A DNA stretch of 64,000 nucleotides, from contig JAIXMQ010000028.1 in the NCBI GenBank assembly GCA_025716855.1, positions 1 through 64,000 of the forward strand, read 5' to 3'. A model generated the notes under the pieces. It was given only the letters and a program-made list of their open reading frames with translations, ran no database searches and had not been told where the DNA came from. This document shows, piece after piece, positions 1 through 10,908 of the stretch (position 1 is its first letter; the number at the start of each line of letters is the position of its first letter). The stretch comes from Pilaira anomala (lineage: Eukaryota > Mucoromycota > Mucoromycetes > Mucorales > Mucoraceae). The position numbers were made by a program, and so were the translations under genes.

Positions 1-397
1 TTGCAGGAATTTCAGCATGTACAATACCACGCGCTGCGGACATCCATTGTAAATCACCTGGCCCAATACGACCCTGGTGTCCTTTGAAATCTTCATGTAA
101 AAATTCGCCTTCCAACATGTAAGTAACTGTTTCAAAACCACGATGAGGGTGGTCGGGGAATCCACTTGGTGCACGTACATCGAATTCATCCAACATTAAA
201 AATGGATCCAAATTACGAAGACCATAACTACCAATACTACGAAAGACTGCAAAATATGTACAACATTTGTGTTTTTTTTAGAATAAAGCTACTACTATTA
301 CATATTGTATCTATATATTACCTTTTGCACCGTCACCTTCGTTCTTTTGCTTAGCGAGAACTGATTTCACGATATTTCTTGCGATACGAGAAGCCAT
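1..397 (-). CDS. Pirin family protein (5' part; continues past window edge)
   Basis: The start codon is at 397-395. Exon 1 is 397-322, a short GT-AG intron follows, and exon 2 runs from 246 to the window edge, so the C-terminal part is missing. The joined protein reads MASRIARNIVK, then a variable stretch, then RSIGS and NLDPFLMLDEF. It continues with DHPHRGFETVTYMLEG and PGDLQWMSAARGIVHAEIP, which are hallmarks of the pirin N-terminal cupin domain, including the His residues that bind the metal. Pirins are iron-containing cupins; mammalian pirin acts as a nuclear cofactor and some homologues have quercetinase activity. The role in this fungus is not shown by the sequence. The intron falls just before the RSIG block, so the join is well supported. 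Confidence 0.9.
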
Positions 398-2265
398 TGT
401 TTATAAAAATGAATATGAATTCAATTGCAGAAAAAAGAGGGGCATCACAAAAAGGGTCTTTATATATATATTTTTTTTGTATGACCGATGGCTGACACAT
501 CAATTAATAAAGGCCCCTCCCCCTCCTTTTGCAGGTCACAATTTATTATGTAAGAAAATGGCAGCAGTCAAAATAATTTGGTCAGCACGTTCAGGAAGAT
601 TTTCCATATTTTGTCAGTTTTTACTAATTCTTATCAAGTATTCTCTATACAATGTTTCCCAGAAATAATATGAAACTTAATGGAATGAAGTTTGAAAAAA
701 AAAAAAAAAAAAAATTGGTTTGATCCTTATACAGACAATATAAAGGATTTTACCTGTATATCTCAGTCCGATCAGGTTAGAGTTTTTTTTTTAATGACTT
801 TTTTGATAAATAATGTTAAATAAGTAAACGTAAAGTGTGTTGAAAGTCTCAAAAACTTAAGATAAGAATTTTATTAAGGATGTGTTTATACTTAAAAAAA
901 AAAAGGAGTCTGGGTCTTTTTAACAGTAGCATTGAAAAAAAAAAAAAAAAAAAAAAGTCTCTGAAGATCAGAGAAGTAATTTATAAAAATCCAAGGCATC
1001 TTTTTACATACTGTGGGATGAATCGAACTTCGGTATGGTCTTGGATTCATGCATTCTTTGAAAAGTGTTTTATTCGTTTTCACGAGAATGACAGATAATA
1101 CTGGAACTTTTGAATTCATCCAAAAGATAGACTTTATAAACCCTTTCTATTATAAGGCACTTTTCTCCAATCCTTTTTCTTCTGTGAACTCCTGGTTCGT
1201 AAAAAAAAAAAACTTTGTGTTGGCAGCAGACCAGCAATTCCCTAGAATCAAGATACAGTCGTTTCCAAACTTTTTCTTGAGGTTTTTGATATCCGTTTGT
1301 TTGACACTGAATTCTATTGATATGAGAACTTAGCTGCTTCATCTTTCTAAAAAAGGGGGGGGGGGCGGTCAAGTTTTTCTTCCTCTTATCTTTCTCGACT
1401 TCTTCATTTTTCAGTAATATGCTTGCATTTAGAGGAGTAACTTGAGCTCTAAATCTTTAAGTATTTAGTAAAAGACTTCCTTCTGTGTATTGTGAGTTAT
1501 AGCGAGCATTTTGTTCTCGTATTAGTCTTGAATATCATCAGAGGCTTGAGCTGCTGACCAACAAGTTTCTTGTATTGCTGCTTGAATGTTATAAAAAGCA
1601 CGTTATAGAGTTTATTGGTCAATGTGAGCTACTCTATGTAAAAAAAAAAAAAAAAAATAGATTTCTGTTGCTTAAATCGTGTTATGACTTTATTTCTGAA
1701 TTTGCTTGGTGAATTCAAATATATGGCCAAAAATTTCAAAAAAAAAATTGCGGCTTTAAATCGGAAACGGCCTTAAATAGAGTAGGTACTGTATATGATG
1801 AAACAAGGGATTAAGTCAAAGTAGTAAGAATGTATATTTATCTGATGATGATGAAAAAAAAAAATATATATTCAAAACCTTTCGAAGAATGTGATCAATG
1901 CTCTCGGAGTCACGCTTTACTTTTAAAAAAAAAAACTTGTACCACTCTTCTTTCTTATAATTTCTACTTTCAATATATTTAAGTTTATGAAAAATTTGTA
2001 TGGTACATAGTAGTTATACATGTTATTTCTATATCTAAATTTTTTTCAAATAAGTTTTAATTCTCTCATTTTTGAATACAAAAAGTAATTATCGTTCACT
2101 TGAAAAGTTCAATCAAATGAAGTTGTTTATTACAGAATGTGGCACTGCTGTGACTAATTTAATATTTTTTTTTTCGTACCACCTAAACGTGTTTAAATTT
2201 ATTCTTTAAACAATGATAACATCTTTTTTTTTTCATTATTTAAAAAAAAAAAAAAAAAAAAAAAA
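398..2265. other. Intergenic spacer, pirin to F-box gene
   Basis: The spacer is AT-rich with many A or T runs of 10-25 bases. Apart from the TnpB/Fanzor-like relic listed separately (about 960-1330, minus), no supported gene was seen. A 26-base A run directly abuts the ATG of the downstream F-box gene. The minus strand of roughly 1380-1620 has short open stretches broken by stops; these may be further decayed parts of the same relic. Confidence 0.6.
960..1330 (-). pseudogene. Decayed TnpB/Fanzor-like (RuvC plus zinc-ribbon) C-terminal fragment
   Basis: Reading leftwards from about 1310 on the minus strand, adjacent frames give FGNDCILILGNCWSAANTK, EPGVHRRKRIGEKC, then VYLLDEFKSSS with a Cys-His-Ser, then CMNPRPYRSS and HPTVC. 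This order (G-N/D-W-S-A-x-N-x-K, Glu-Pro, a hydrophobic stretch with DE-F/Y-K-T/S-S, Cys, NPRPYR, PTV) resembles the C-terminal RuvC/zinc-ribbon region of TnpB/Fanzor-like ORFs that are multicopy in Mucorales. The reading frame shifts between the blocks, long A runs interrupt it and no full-length ORF exists, so it is a dead copy. Ends are approximate. The family assignment is from memory of the motif order and needs a profile search. Confidence 0.45.
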
Positions 2266-4140
2266 ATGGCTGACTGGACTCAACTTCCAACTGATATATT
2301 AACTCTCATATTTCAATACTTTCAAGTCAACACACTTTTACCTGCAGAATCCAGCCTCCTCTTAAAAAGATATGCATTGATACCAACTGACGATTTACTT
2401 CGATGTTTATATCCATGTAAAAACTGGTCGATACTTGCACAAAGAATGCTTTATAAGACGATCGTATTAAAAGAGTGGTCTCAGTTGGAGAAATTCACAT
2501 ATACTTTATCTCATACTGATAGTAGAGGACTTTTTGTTGAGCACATTTATATTAATTTCAATATAGATAATATCGATCAAGCTCTTGTAGAACAAATTTC
2601 AAAAATTGGCGATCTTTGCATCCACTTAAAAACATTATTTGGTACAAGTCTTGTGTCTACAAGCCCCAACTATTACAGTTACAGTAATTCATTATTCCCC
2701 AGTTATCGACTCCTCCCCTCTCCTCTAAAAGTGCTTGGAGCTATTAAAAGCACGGTTTGGTGGGACCTGATTGAACATGGAAGAAAACTTGGTCACTTTT
2801 CAAAGTTGGAAGTAATGCCTTTCGAGAAGCAGTCTGATCTGCTCGATTATTATAATGTAATAAAATACTATAAGGCATGTTTTGTTTTAAGACATACATT
2901 ACGTGAGCTGGCAATTTATTCAAAATTACCTAATGAAACCAAATTAAGCCAAGACTACCCCAATGTGAAGTTTGTCAACTTTTATATTTGTACGGGATAT
3001 GATATGAATTTAGTCGATCAAGTAATCAAAGATTGTTTATCAGTCAATTCAATTGCTATACAGTCTATCAATCTATACAGAGCACGTGTTAGTGAGGGTA
3101 TACCAGTCATACATGCATGTCCACATGTCAAAAGTCTTTACGTTGGGGGAAATTCCGCTTACGATGACAGCGTTTATCAATATGTAATGAAAGCATTTCC
3201 AAGTCTTGATTTTATTCAAATCGGTCCTGTTCCTGACCGAGATGTAACCTCAATGCTACTTCCAACAAATTTGACAGTTCAATTTATTCAATATTTAACG
3301 AACATCCCAGTTCTTTATCCATGTTCAATGATTGTTCAGAATATAAATGAAGTGATGATTGAATTACTCGATACTACTAAAAATAATATCAAGCGCCTTA
3401 AACTGGTATTTGAGATGCCCTGTAGTAGCTTTTTTTCAGCCAATTCAACTAAACTAACACTATCCTGGGAAGCACAAAAGAGCAAGATGAGAATTACCGT
3501 GCTGAATTCGCCAGATGATGGCCAACAAGTGATTCCGTGCAGTAATAGCATTGAAAGAAGGTATTATGGCAAAAACATTGAATATTTAGATATCGAATTC
3601 GGATACGATTCACCGGATGATGCATCAGATGACCGTCTTTACGAGATGGTTTTAAATTGTCCCAATTTAAAAGAACTTCGCATCAATTATTCAATGTTAC
3701 AATTGTTTGGTTCAGGTCGTGTCCTGAAACCAAGGGCAGAATACGAACATCTAGAGATAAAAAATTCGTTTATGATGGTCGATTTTCTTCCTCATTTATC
3801 CTCTTCTGTATCTTTTATCAAAACATTTACTGTGCTTAACTGCCATCTTCAGGTCTATCCTGAGAGTACTTGTATTGATATGCCCTATACCATTTTTGAT
3901 TCAATTACGGTCGTTCTTCCGTTAGAAACATACAGCTCAATTTATTTGGAATTGAATGTAATGGCACACGATAGCTTAGTTTGGTACGTCATGCAAAAAG
4001 ATGGTGGCTTACAAGAATGTACTGAAGATAAGTTTCTGAATCCGACAGAGCAACCCAATTATGCCCTGAAAATTCGATGTAAAGATGTCAAGGAGATAAC
4101 AAATAAAATTGGCGGAATAGACATATCTATAAGCTTTTAA
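2266..4140 (+). CDS. F-box protein with LRR-like C-terminal region
   Basis: A single-exon gene encoding 624 aa. Residues 4-20 (WTQLPTDILTLIFQYFQ) match the start of an F-box (LPxDILxxIF), with a second part at about 45-70 (LLRCLYPCKNWSILAQRMLY). The rest alternates hydrophobic and polar segments with LRR-like pieces such as IEYLDIEF and CPNLKELRINYSML, typical of fungal F-box/LRR proteins. F-box proteins bind Skp1 and bring substrates to SCF ubiquitin ligases; the substrate here is unknown. The ATG is preceded directly by an uninterrupted A run of about 26 bases, which would be a poly(A) leader if transcribed. Such F-box families are expanded in Mucorales, so orthology cannot be assigned by eye. 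Confidence 0.85.
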   Translation: MADWTQLPTDILTLIFQYFQVNTLLPAESSLLLKRYALIPTDDLLRCLYPCKNWSILAQRMLYKTIVLKEWSQLEKFTYTLSHTDSRGLFVEHIYINFNIDNIDQALVEQISKIGDLCIHLKTLFGTSLVSTSPNYYSYSNSLFPSYRLLPSPLKVLGAIKSTVWWDLIEHGRKLGHFSKLEVMPFEKQSDLLDYYNVIKYYKACFVLRHTLRELAIYSKLPNETKLSQDYPNVKFVNFYICTGYDMNLVDQVIKDCLSVNSIAIQSINLYRARVSEGIPVIHACPHVKSLYVGGNSAYDDSVYQYVMKAFPSLDFIQIGPVPDRDVTSMLLPTNLTVQFIQYLTNIPVLYPCSMIVQNINEVMIELLDTTKNNIKRLKLVFEMPCSSFFSANSTKLTLSWEAQKSKMRITVLNSPDDGQQVIPCSNSIERRYYGKNIEYLDIEFGYDSPDDASDDRLYEMVLNCPNLKELRINYSMLQLFGSGRVLKPRAEYEHLEIKNSFMMVDFLPHLSSSVSFIKTFTVLNCHLQVYPESTCIDMPYTIFDSITVVLPLETYSSIYLELNVMAHDSLVWYVMQKDGGLQECTEDKFLNPTEQPNYALKIRCKDVKEITNKIGGIDISISF

Positions 4141-6124
4141 TTCGAATAAATATATATATATATATATATAAACCATGTAGAATGTAATTTCTTTGTGCAT
4201 ATAGTAGAAATATATAAGATATTATAGTCAACAATTACATTAGGTCATGGTTGTACGAAAAATCCGGTTTTCTAAATAAATTAGTTTTTAAAAGCGTCAG
4301 TTGTTAAAATGACAGCAGACGTCCCCCTCCCTCTTCCCCCGACTTTTTTTTTTTTTTCCCTCAATTGAGAGGAGAAAAACTCGTTTCTTATTTAATAAAA
4401 CTGTCTTTAATAAATTAGAGAGTTTTTTTTTTTTTAAAAAAAAAAAAGTATGGGGGTGGGAGTATACTACAATTTAATCTGATCCGGAAGTAAATTATAG
4501 TGAAAGAAAAGCGATTAAAATTCAAGTTTTCTCTTTTTATAGAAATAATCAACTGGTTAATATGTTATACAATTGTGACACGAAATAATCGATACAATTG
4601 CATTGGGTTGATTTATGCTGCTAAAAACTTACTTATTACTCAGAAAAAAGATTATGAAAATTAAAAATTAGTATAGAGGATGTGTGTAGTTTTTTTTTTT
4701 TTACAGTGATAAAAAATATGGGATTATATATAAGATTAAGATTTTAGAGTGTTAAAGAAAAAAACAACATATTTATAATTAATCGTACGAGTCATTTGGT
4801 TTAATTGAGAGACTGTTTATCTACTGTTACGGGCCTTTTTTTCAGAGATAAGCAAGAGAGAGAGGACAGCAGTAAAAAATAATTAGACGAGAATATTCTG
4901 TTACATTCGTCTAAAAGCTTCTAATTGTTCCTCTCTCTCTCTCTCTCTTTTTATCAATATCATGTTTTTCAATTGAAAATTGTATAAAAACTTTTGAGAA
5001 TATTATAATCACTTTAATATTCTACAAATGCATAATGGATATAATTTGTTTATTTTTTTAAAAAGAAAAAAAAAATATATCAAATTTTCCTTTTTTCAAC
5101 TAGTATACATTTATTAAAAGTAAGATTGAGTGCGCAAGGATGGTTCTATTGTCAAGTGATAAATGTATAAACTGGGACATTTACCGAGTCTAAATAAATT
5201 ATCCCTCTCTATCTCTCTCTCCCGGAAAGACATTTTTGTACAAAAACGGGAGTTTTTTTTCCTTTTCTTAACATAACGTGTCAAATCAAGATACGACCAC
5301 TATTTGTTCTATATATTGAGTGAGCGATTTAAAAAAAAAAAATTTGAGTGAATTAATAACGAAAAAGAGAAATCCAACCTAATTTAGCAATTTTTTACTA
5401 TCTATGACAAAAAAAAAAAAAACTCAAAGAAACATGTTGCACCCGTATTACGACTAAGAGTGGGGTAACGTTTTTTTTTTTTTCGGTTTGTATTACCATA
5501 ATTTTGTTGGCATACAAGTTTTTTATAATTAAAATTTTGTCTTTAATATGTGTATATATAAAAGGCATTATAAAGCTGTCAATTTATAGTAAAAAAAAAA
5601 GAAGGGAACTCTCCTCATAAAGAAATATATGTAATATAATATATTTTATCGGGATTTTTTTTTTTTATTGCAGAAGAGTATTTTTTTTTTGATTTTAGCT
5701 ATAAACAGACATTTTGTGTAAAAGAGAATTGAAAAATGTCCAATCGGTTTAGCATAAAAAATACACATTTTCCCACCACGTTTAACAGCTATGAGGTGTA
5801 ACAAACATTTTGGACAGAACAAGGAATTGATACTTGATTTATATCGTGATAATAAAAGAGTGACTATGCTGGTACCTCCTCTCAGTCTTCAACAAATTTT
5901 TTTTTGTGCATGTGACCTTGTATTACCAAAAAAGATAACATTTTAGTGTTTTGTTTATTTTAAGCGTCATTTCTCGATATTCTCCTCAACAGGAAAAAAG
6001 CTTAATTATATATATTTTTTTTTAAGATTACAATGAGAAAGATACGAATTTCATTTGAACGTAATCTATACTTAGTCTAACTTTATAAAAAAAAAAAATA
6101 GAGATAGTAAACAGAAAAAAGGAG

Positions 6125-6157
<33 letters not shown>

Positions 6158-7963
6158 GTGTATTTATATATATTTTATATATATCTTTTATTATTCCCCT
6201 TAAAAATATTTTCTGTTTTTGATAAGAATGTATGTATAAAAATAAAGAAAAATCTAGCAATTTTTAGTTTAGCGCAGAGTCTTCTGTTCACTCTGGCACG
6301 AGAAATCATATGCGCTTTTTAGTGTGTGCTGATGATTTGATGAAGACAAATTAATGTACATGAGATTATTGGGCTTATTATTTATAAAAAAAAAAAAAAA
6401 AAAACTTTATTGATCAAGCTTTTTAGTGAACTCGCGCCGCTGCACGCGCGTTTTTTTCATGAAAGAAAAAAAAAAGAAAAAGAAAAAAAGGGAGAGTTAA
6501 AGAACTATCAAACAATTATATAATCAAAAAGAGAATCCACTAAAGATCACATGTATAATGTATACATTGCAAAAAAAAAAAAGAACGTGAATAATATCTA
6601 TCATGACTCTCATGCTAAAAAAAAATGACCCTTTTTTCTGTTTATCTTGAACGTATAATAGATATAAAACAATAATTATAAATTCATTTGATCGATAGAA
6701 ACAAAGGAAAATCTTGAAATTACATAAGAGAGCGTACACGCACACACACACACACGCACACACACACACTCACTCACACTCACACATACCGAGAGGATGT
6801 CTTACAAAAAAATTAAATTTTATTATCTCTTTTAGTAATGAATATTATTTATGATCGGAGGACTGATGATAGCTTTCAATGTTGAACATGGATCAGCATC
6901 AAAAGTAATGTGTACATAGACTATGCAGAAGGAAACACATGTCTTTCTATTTTATGTAAAACTAAAAAAAAAAAAAAAGAGCAAGTGACTTTTTTATAAC
7001 TTTTTGTAAAGAGAATGAATATTGACAATAAGAATTAAAAGCGCATGTTTCGTTCTCAATTCAGGGATTTTTTTTTTGTCAGTCTCTTGGTTTAAACGTA
7101 AATGGCAGAAAAAAAAAAAGATATTACATACTTACATATTTACAAAATAAAAAATCGGTTGATTCGTAATAATATAGTTATATGGGCTTGGCCTTCTATC
7201 TCCCCACCCACCACCCCCTTTTCTTATTGATTTCAATTTAATATATCACAACAAAATCCCCTTGATATAATTATTTACTTGTATAAATAGGATTTATAAC
7301 AAAAAAGTTACATACTTATTTTTTTTTGCCCCTGCAGGAGTTATAAGTAGTAAAAGACTCTAAAAGTAGATTATTTTTCAATAGGTCTAAATTGAAATAT
7401 TTACATATTATAAACATTACATGTTGTTATTTCTGCTGTACTCTCTACCTTTACTGCATAAATTTCGTAAAATATAATACTCAGTTATTTCGGATATCTA
7501 TTCGGGTTAAAGTATAAAAAAAATACGTTTTTAATAAATTGTTTTTTTTTATTTTGGAGCCGATAGTGTAATAATAAAATAATATTCCCGGTTCCCTTAT
7601 TATACGTCATTTACTCCGTTTTCTTACTAACAAAGAAAGAAAAAGGAAAGAATGGGTCATATGTAATAAAATGAACATTTTTAAAAAAAGAAGGTTTTTT
7701 TTATCAATTTGATAACCAACTATTCATGTGGTTATATTGAAGAAACTTACTTTTTATAGTAAAAATAGATAAAATATTTTTTCCTCACATCCCCGTATCA
7801 CATTAGTACTCCGCGTTGTTTGCGATTAATATAAAAAGGGGTGGAGTTTAAGCATATTATTTTTTTCTCTCTTTTTTTTTCTCTCTCTCTCTCTTTCTCT
7901 CTCTCTCTTTTTTTTTTTATATCACTTTTATCACTTTTATCACTTTTATCACTGTTATACCAA
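4141..7963. other. Gene-poor AT-rich spacer (3.8 kb)
   Basis: No convincing coding sequence on either strand; open frames are short and low in complexity. It holds many A or T runs, a T-run/A-run palindrome near 4425-4447, CT repeats near 4931-4949 and a CA-rich microsatellite at about 6740-6772. The last part carries CT-rich tracts (7867-7918) and the 9-bp tandem repeat listed separately, just upstream of the next start codon. It may contain promoter sequence or untranslated exons, but nothing specific could be recognised. Confidence 0.5.
7921..7956 (+). repeat. 9-bp tandem repeat, unit ATCACTTTT, about 4 copies
   Basis: Four adjacent copies of ATCACTTTT, the last one altered (ATCACTGTT), lie immediately upstream of the ATG at 7964. 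The tract follows CT-rich and T-rich tracts and is probably in the 5' leader or core promoter of the downstream gene. Confidence 0.85.
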
Positions 7964-9058
7964 ATGCTTTCATTAATGAATCCCCGTGAATCTTCTAATA
8001 CCGTTAATAATAAAATTAAACATACTATACCAACACCTTATGGTATAATACCTAAACGTGGTAATAACAAAAATAAAAAGTCAGCTGCTAAGCAATATAA
8101 AAATGTAAGTTTTAATTTGATTTATGTCAAATTTTTTTTTGCTTATATAAACCAATTAGATGGACTAAAAAAAAAAAATATTTATATTACATAGTTACCT
8201 ATCAAAAAGACACCACGTAATGCACCGTATCCATGTTTCTCATCACTTACACCAACTTCATCTTCCTTATTTATTTCAATATTTAATAATTTGTTTAACA
8301 AACAAATGAACGAGAAACCAGTTGGGTTTATGCCACGTAGTACAACCAATAAAATGTCACAAGTGATTGATATTGTCGTTAGTAGTAATAGTAACACAGC
8401 AGAAGATAATAATTCGAGTGATAGTTGTAGTTCATTAAGTAGTAGCTCTGATAGTAGTCTTAGTAGTTTATTATCATTCTATATGGAAGATGATAATTCA
8501 TCATCAGGAATCTGTACAAATAATACCAGTGATATGAATGATAGTAATAGTCGTAGTACAGAAGTACTTTCAGATATTTTATGTGATCATTATGTTCAAA
8601 CACAATTAAAAGATAATACAGAAGAAAAAGAAGAGATTGTTCGAGATGTACCATTAGAAACATTTCGTATATTTGAAGCACCTAATAATAGTACAACCAA
8701 AGAACAACAAAGATCTGAAGGTACAAGTTATGAAAATTATTGGACAATTGATGATGAACAAGCCACAAAAGAATGGAAATTAATAGAGACAAAACATCCA
8801 AAAGAATTAGAAGAGGAAAAAGAGGTGATTGTTATAGCAGTTGAAGAAGAAAAAGAAGTAAAAGAAGAAGAAGAATCAGTTTATATGTTTCATGCACGTG
8901 ATACTCGTGCCAATGCAGCTTATTTAAGAATGATTGTAGCAGAAGTAAATATGATGAGATCTGAAAAAATTGTTGGACCTTTAAGACCAAGAAGAGTACT
9001 TCCAAAGAGATTGGATAAATTTATGCACCGTCCCAGTCCTTTACAATCCGCTTATTAA
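7964..9058 (+). CDS. Hypothetical Ser/Asn-rich acidic protein
   Basis: Two exons: 7964-8104 and 8195-9058, with a 90-nt intron (GTAAGT...TAG). The join is in frame and gives about 334 aa. The frame is also open upstream of 7964, but that part encodes only a low-complexity CT/T tract, so the first ATG after it was chosen; MNPRES at 7976 is an alternative start. Visible features are a basic N-terminus, a Ser/Asn-rich segment (about residues 110-190), an acidic Glu/Lys stretch with a likely helix (about 255-280) and a C-terminus with TRANAAYLRMIVAEVNMM followed by RPRRVLPKRLDKF. The C-terminal block looks like the conserved part. No known domain recognised. It may be Mucorales-specific. Confidence 0.7.
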
Positions 9059-9407
9059 TTTAAGTAATAAATAGTCTTTATACCCCCCCCCCCCCAAATA
9101 ATAATATAATAAAAAAGCTTAAAATGGGGTTATAATTCTCCCAAAAAAAAAAAAAAAACTGTCCGTACTTTCCCGTCATTCTTTTACCCTACAACGCCGA
9201 AATGAATTTTGGTATAATACGCTTCTTTACACGTGCTTTTTTCATTGGTAAAATGAAAATTGAATATACGCGTTTTTACAATGTTTAAATAAACGCACGC
9301 ACGCACGCACGCACGCACGATTCTTTAAATAAGGTAAATCCCTCTTCCTCCTCTCCACCATTTTGATAAGCGGATATCTAAAAGCAAAAAGTATGTTATT
9401 ATATACA

Positions 9408-9445
<38 letters not shown>

Positions 9446-9899
9446 TTTGATACAAAATATAAATCATCATACTTTAGCAATATTTTAAACACTATTGATG
9501 TATATTCTTATATTTCTCTTTTAAAGCACTAAAATACATTGCATGAAAATCTTAAAAATCAAAACGTCGGTGACTCAACTAGAAAAAAGATGACGCTTTT
9601 GTTGACCGAGAAAGAGAGTTTGGCTGATAGATCATTGTGATCCCAGCTATATAGATATATGTATGTTGTAAAATTTGCATCATCATGATCTTTTCAAAAG
9701 AGAGAAAGGGGCACAAGAAACACACCTTTGAATAAATTGTATGTATATCCTATAGTGCTGTCTCTTCAAATAATGTACAAGTCTTGCCAAATAAATGTTT
9801 ATTATTATTTTTTGTTGGGAAGAAAAACTCAGCATAAAAAAAGTTTTTTTTTTTTTTTTTTTTTTTTTCTTGTTCTCTTTTTCACTAAAACCAAAAACT
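9059..9899. other. Intergenic spacer with microsatellites
   Basis: Contains a C run at about 9084, a (CGCA)n microsatellite at 9294-9319, a 31-base A run near 9413-9443 and a T run at 9844-9868 shortly before the next start. No gene seen. The spacer separates two same-strand genes and presumably holds the promoter of the second. Confidence 0.6.
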
Positions 9900-10548
9900 A
9901 TGAAAGAATTTAAAGATATACATACAAAAGACTACTTATACGATACAGATTCCAATTTAATTTATAATTTCACACCTGAACAAGTGGAATATGTACATAC
10001 TTTTAATCAACAAGAAATAACCGAAGTAGTGACAGTTAAACAACTCAATAATAAACTCAAGGTAAAAAAAAAAAAACACTTGAACCAATATATATATATA
10101 TATATATATATTTTTAAACGCGTGTATATAACTAAACAAAATCTAAAATAGCTGACCATTCAATTAGTCGAATGTTGTCAAAGTTTAGAAAAGAAACCCA
10201 TCCTTGTTATTATAACTAATGACCAAGAAAAAACAATTCGTGTCTTTTGGTATAGTGTATTCAATAAACAAACAACTGAAGTCACACCCACATATCCAGA
10301 GATTCAACAACAGATCAGTAAAGCCAGTATCACTCAAGAACCGTTCAATGTAGTATGTCCCTATTTTAATCTTTATAGACTATAATATATAACCCTTCTA
10401 TCTCTCTATAGGTTTTTATGGATAAAGAATCATCTGAAATTGAATCATGTTATGGATTCGTAATGGGTTTAGTTACAGGAGATACAATATTTAGTTTAAT
10501 TCGAATCGCTTGGAATTCATTTGAAGCAACATGTTTGGTGAGTTTTTT

Positions 10549-10581
<33 letters not shown>

Positions 10582-10845
10582 TGATGGTTTTTCTAATGAT
10601 AATATAAGAGTATGGAACGAATCAAACAGAAAGAAAATTCAAATCTAGGTTATGTTACTTCAATTCAAATCTTACCACCTGATAAAGGAGATAAAAGAAT
10701 GGGACACAGTGATCCTCAAATCTTGTTAGGATACAGTCAAGGTGCTATTCTTGTCTATCGATATCGGGCTAATATTTATGCTACAAATGCCAATCGATTA
10801 AGAGAGCCTATCAATCTATCTGAATTTACTGAATTTCCAGAGTGT

Positions 10846-10908
<63 letters not shown>

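Noticed and set aside
880..1098. Plus-strand small ORF near 1 kb
   Set aside because: It is antisense to the TnpB/Fanzor-like relic and contains translated A runs.
9294..9319. Possible CRISPR-like or regulatory array
   Set aside because: It is a simple (CGCA)n microsatellite without spacers.
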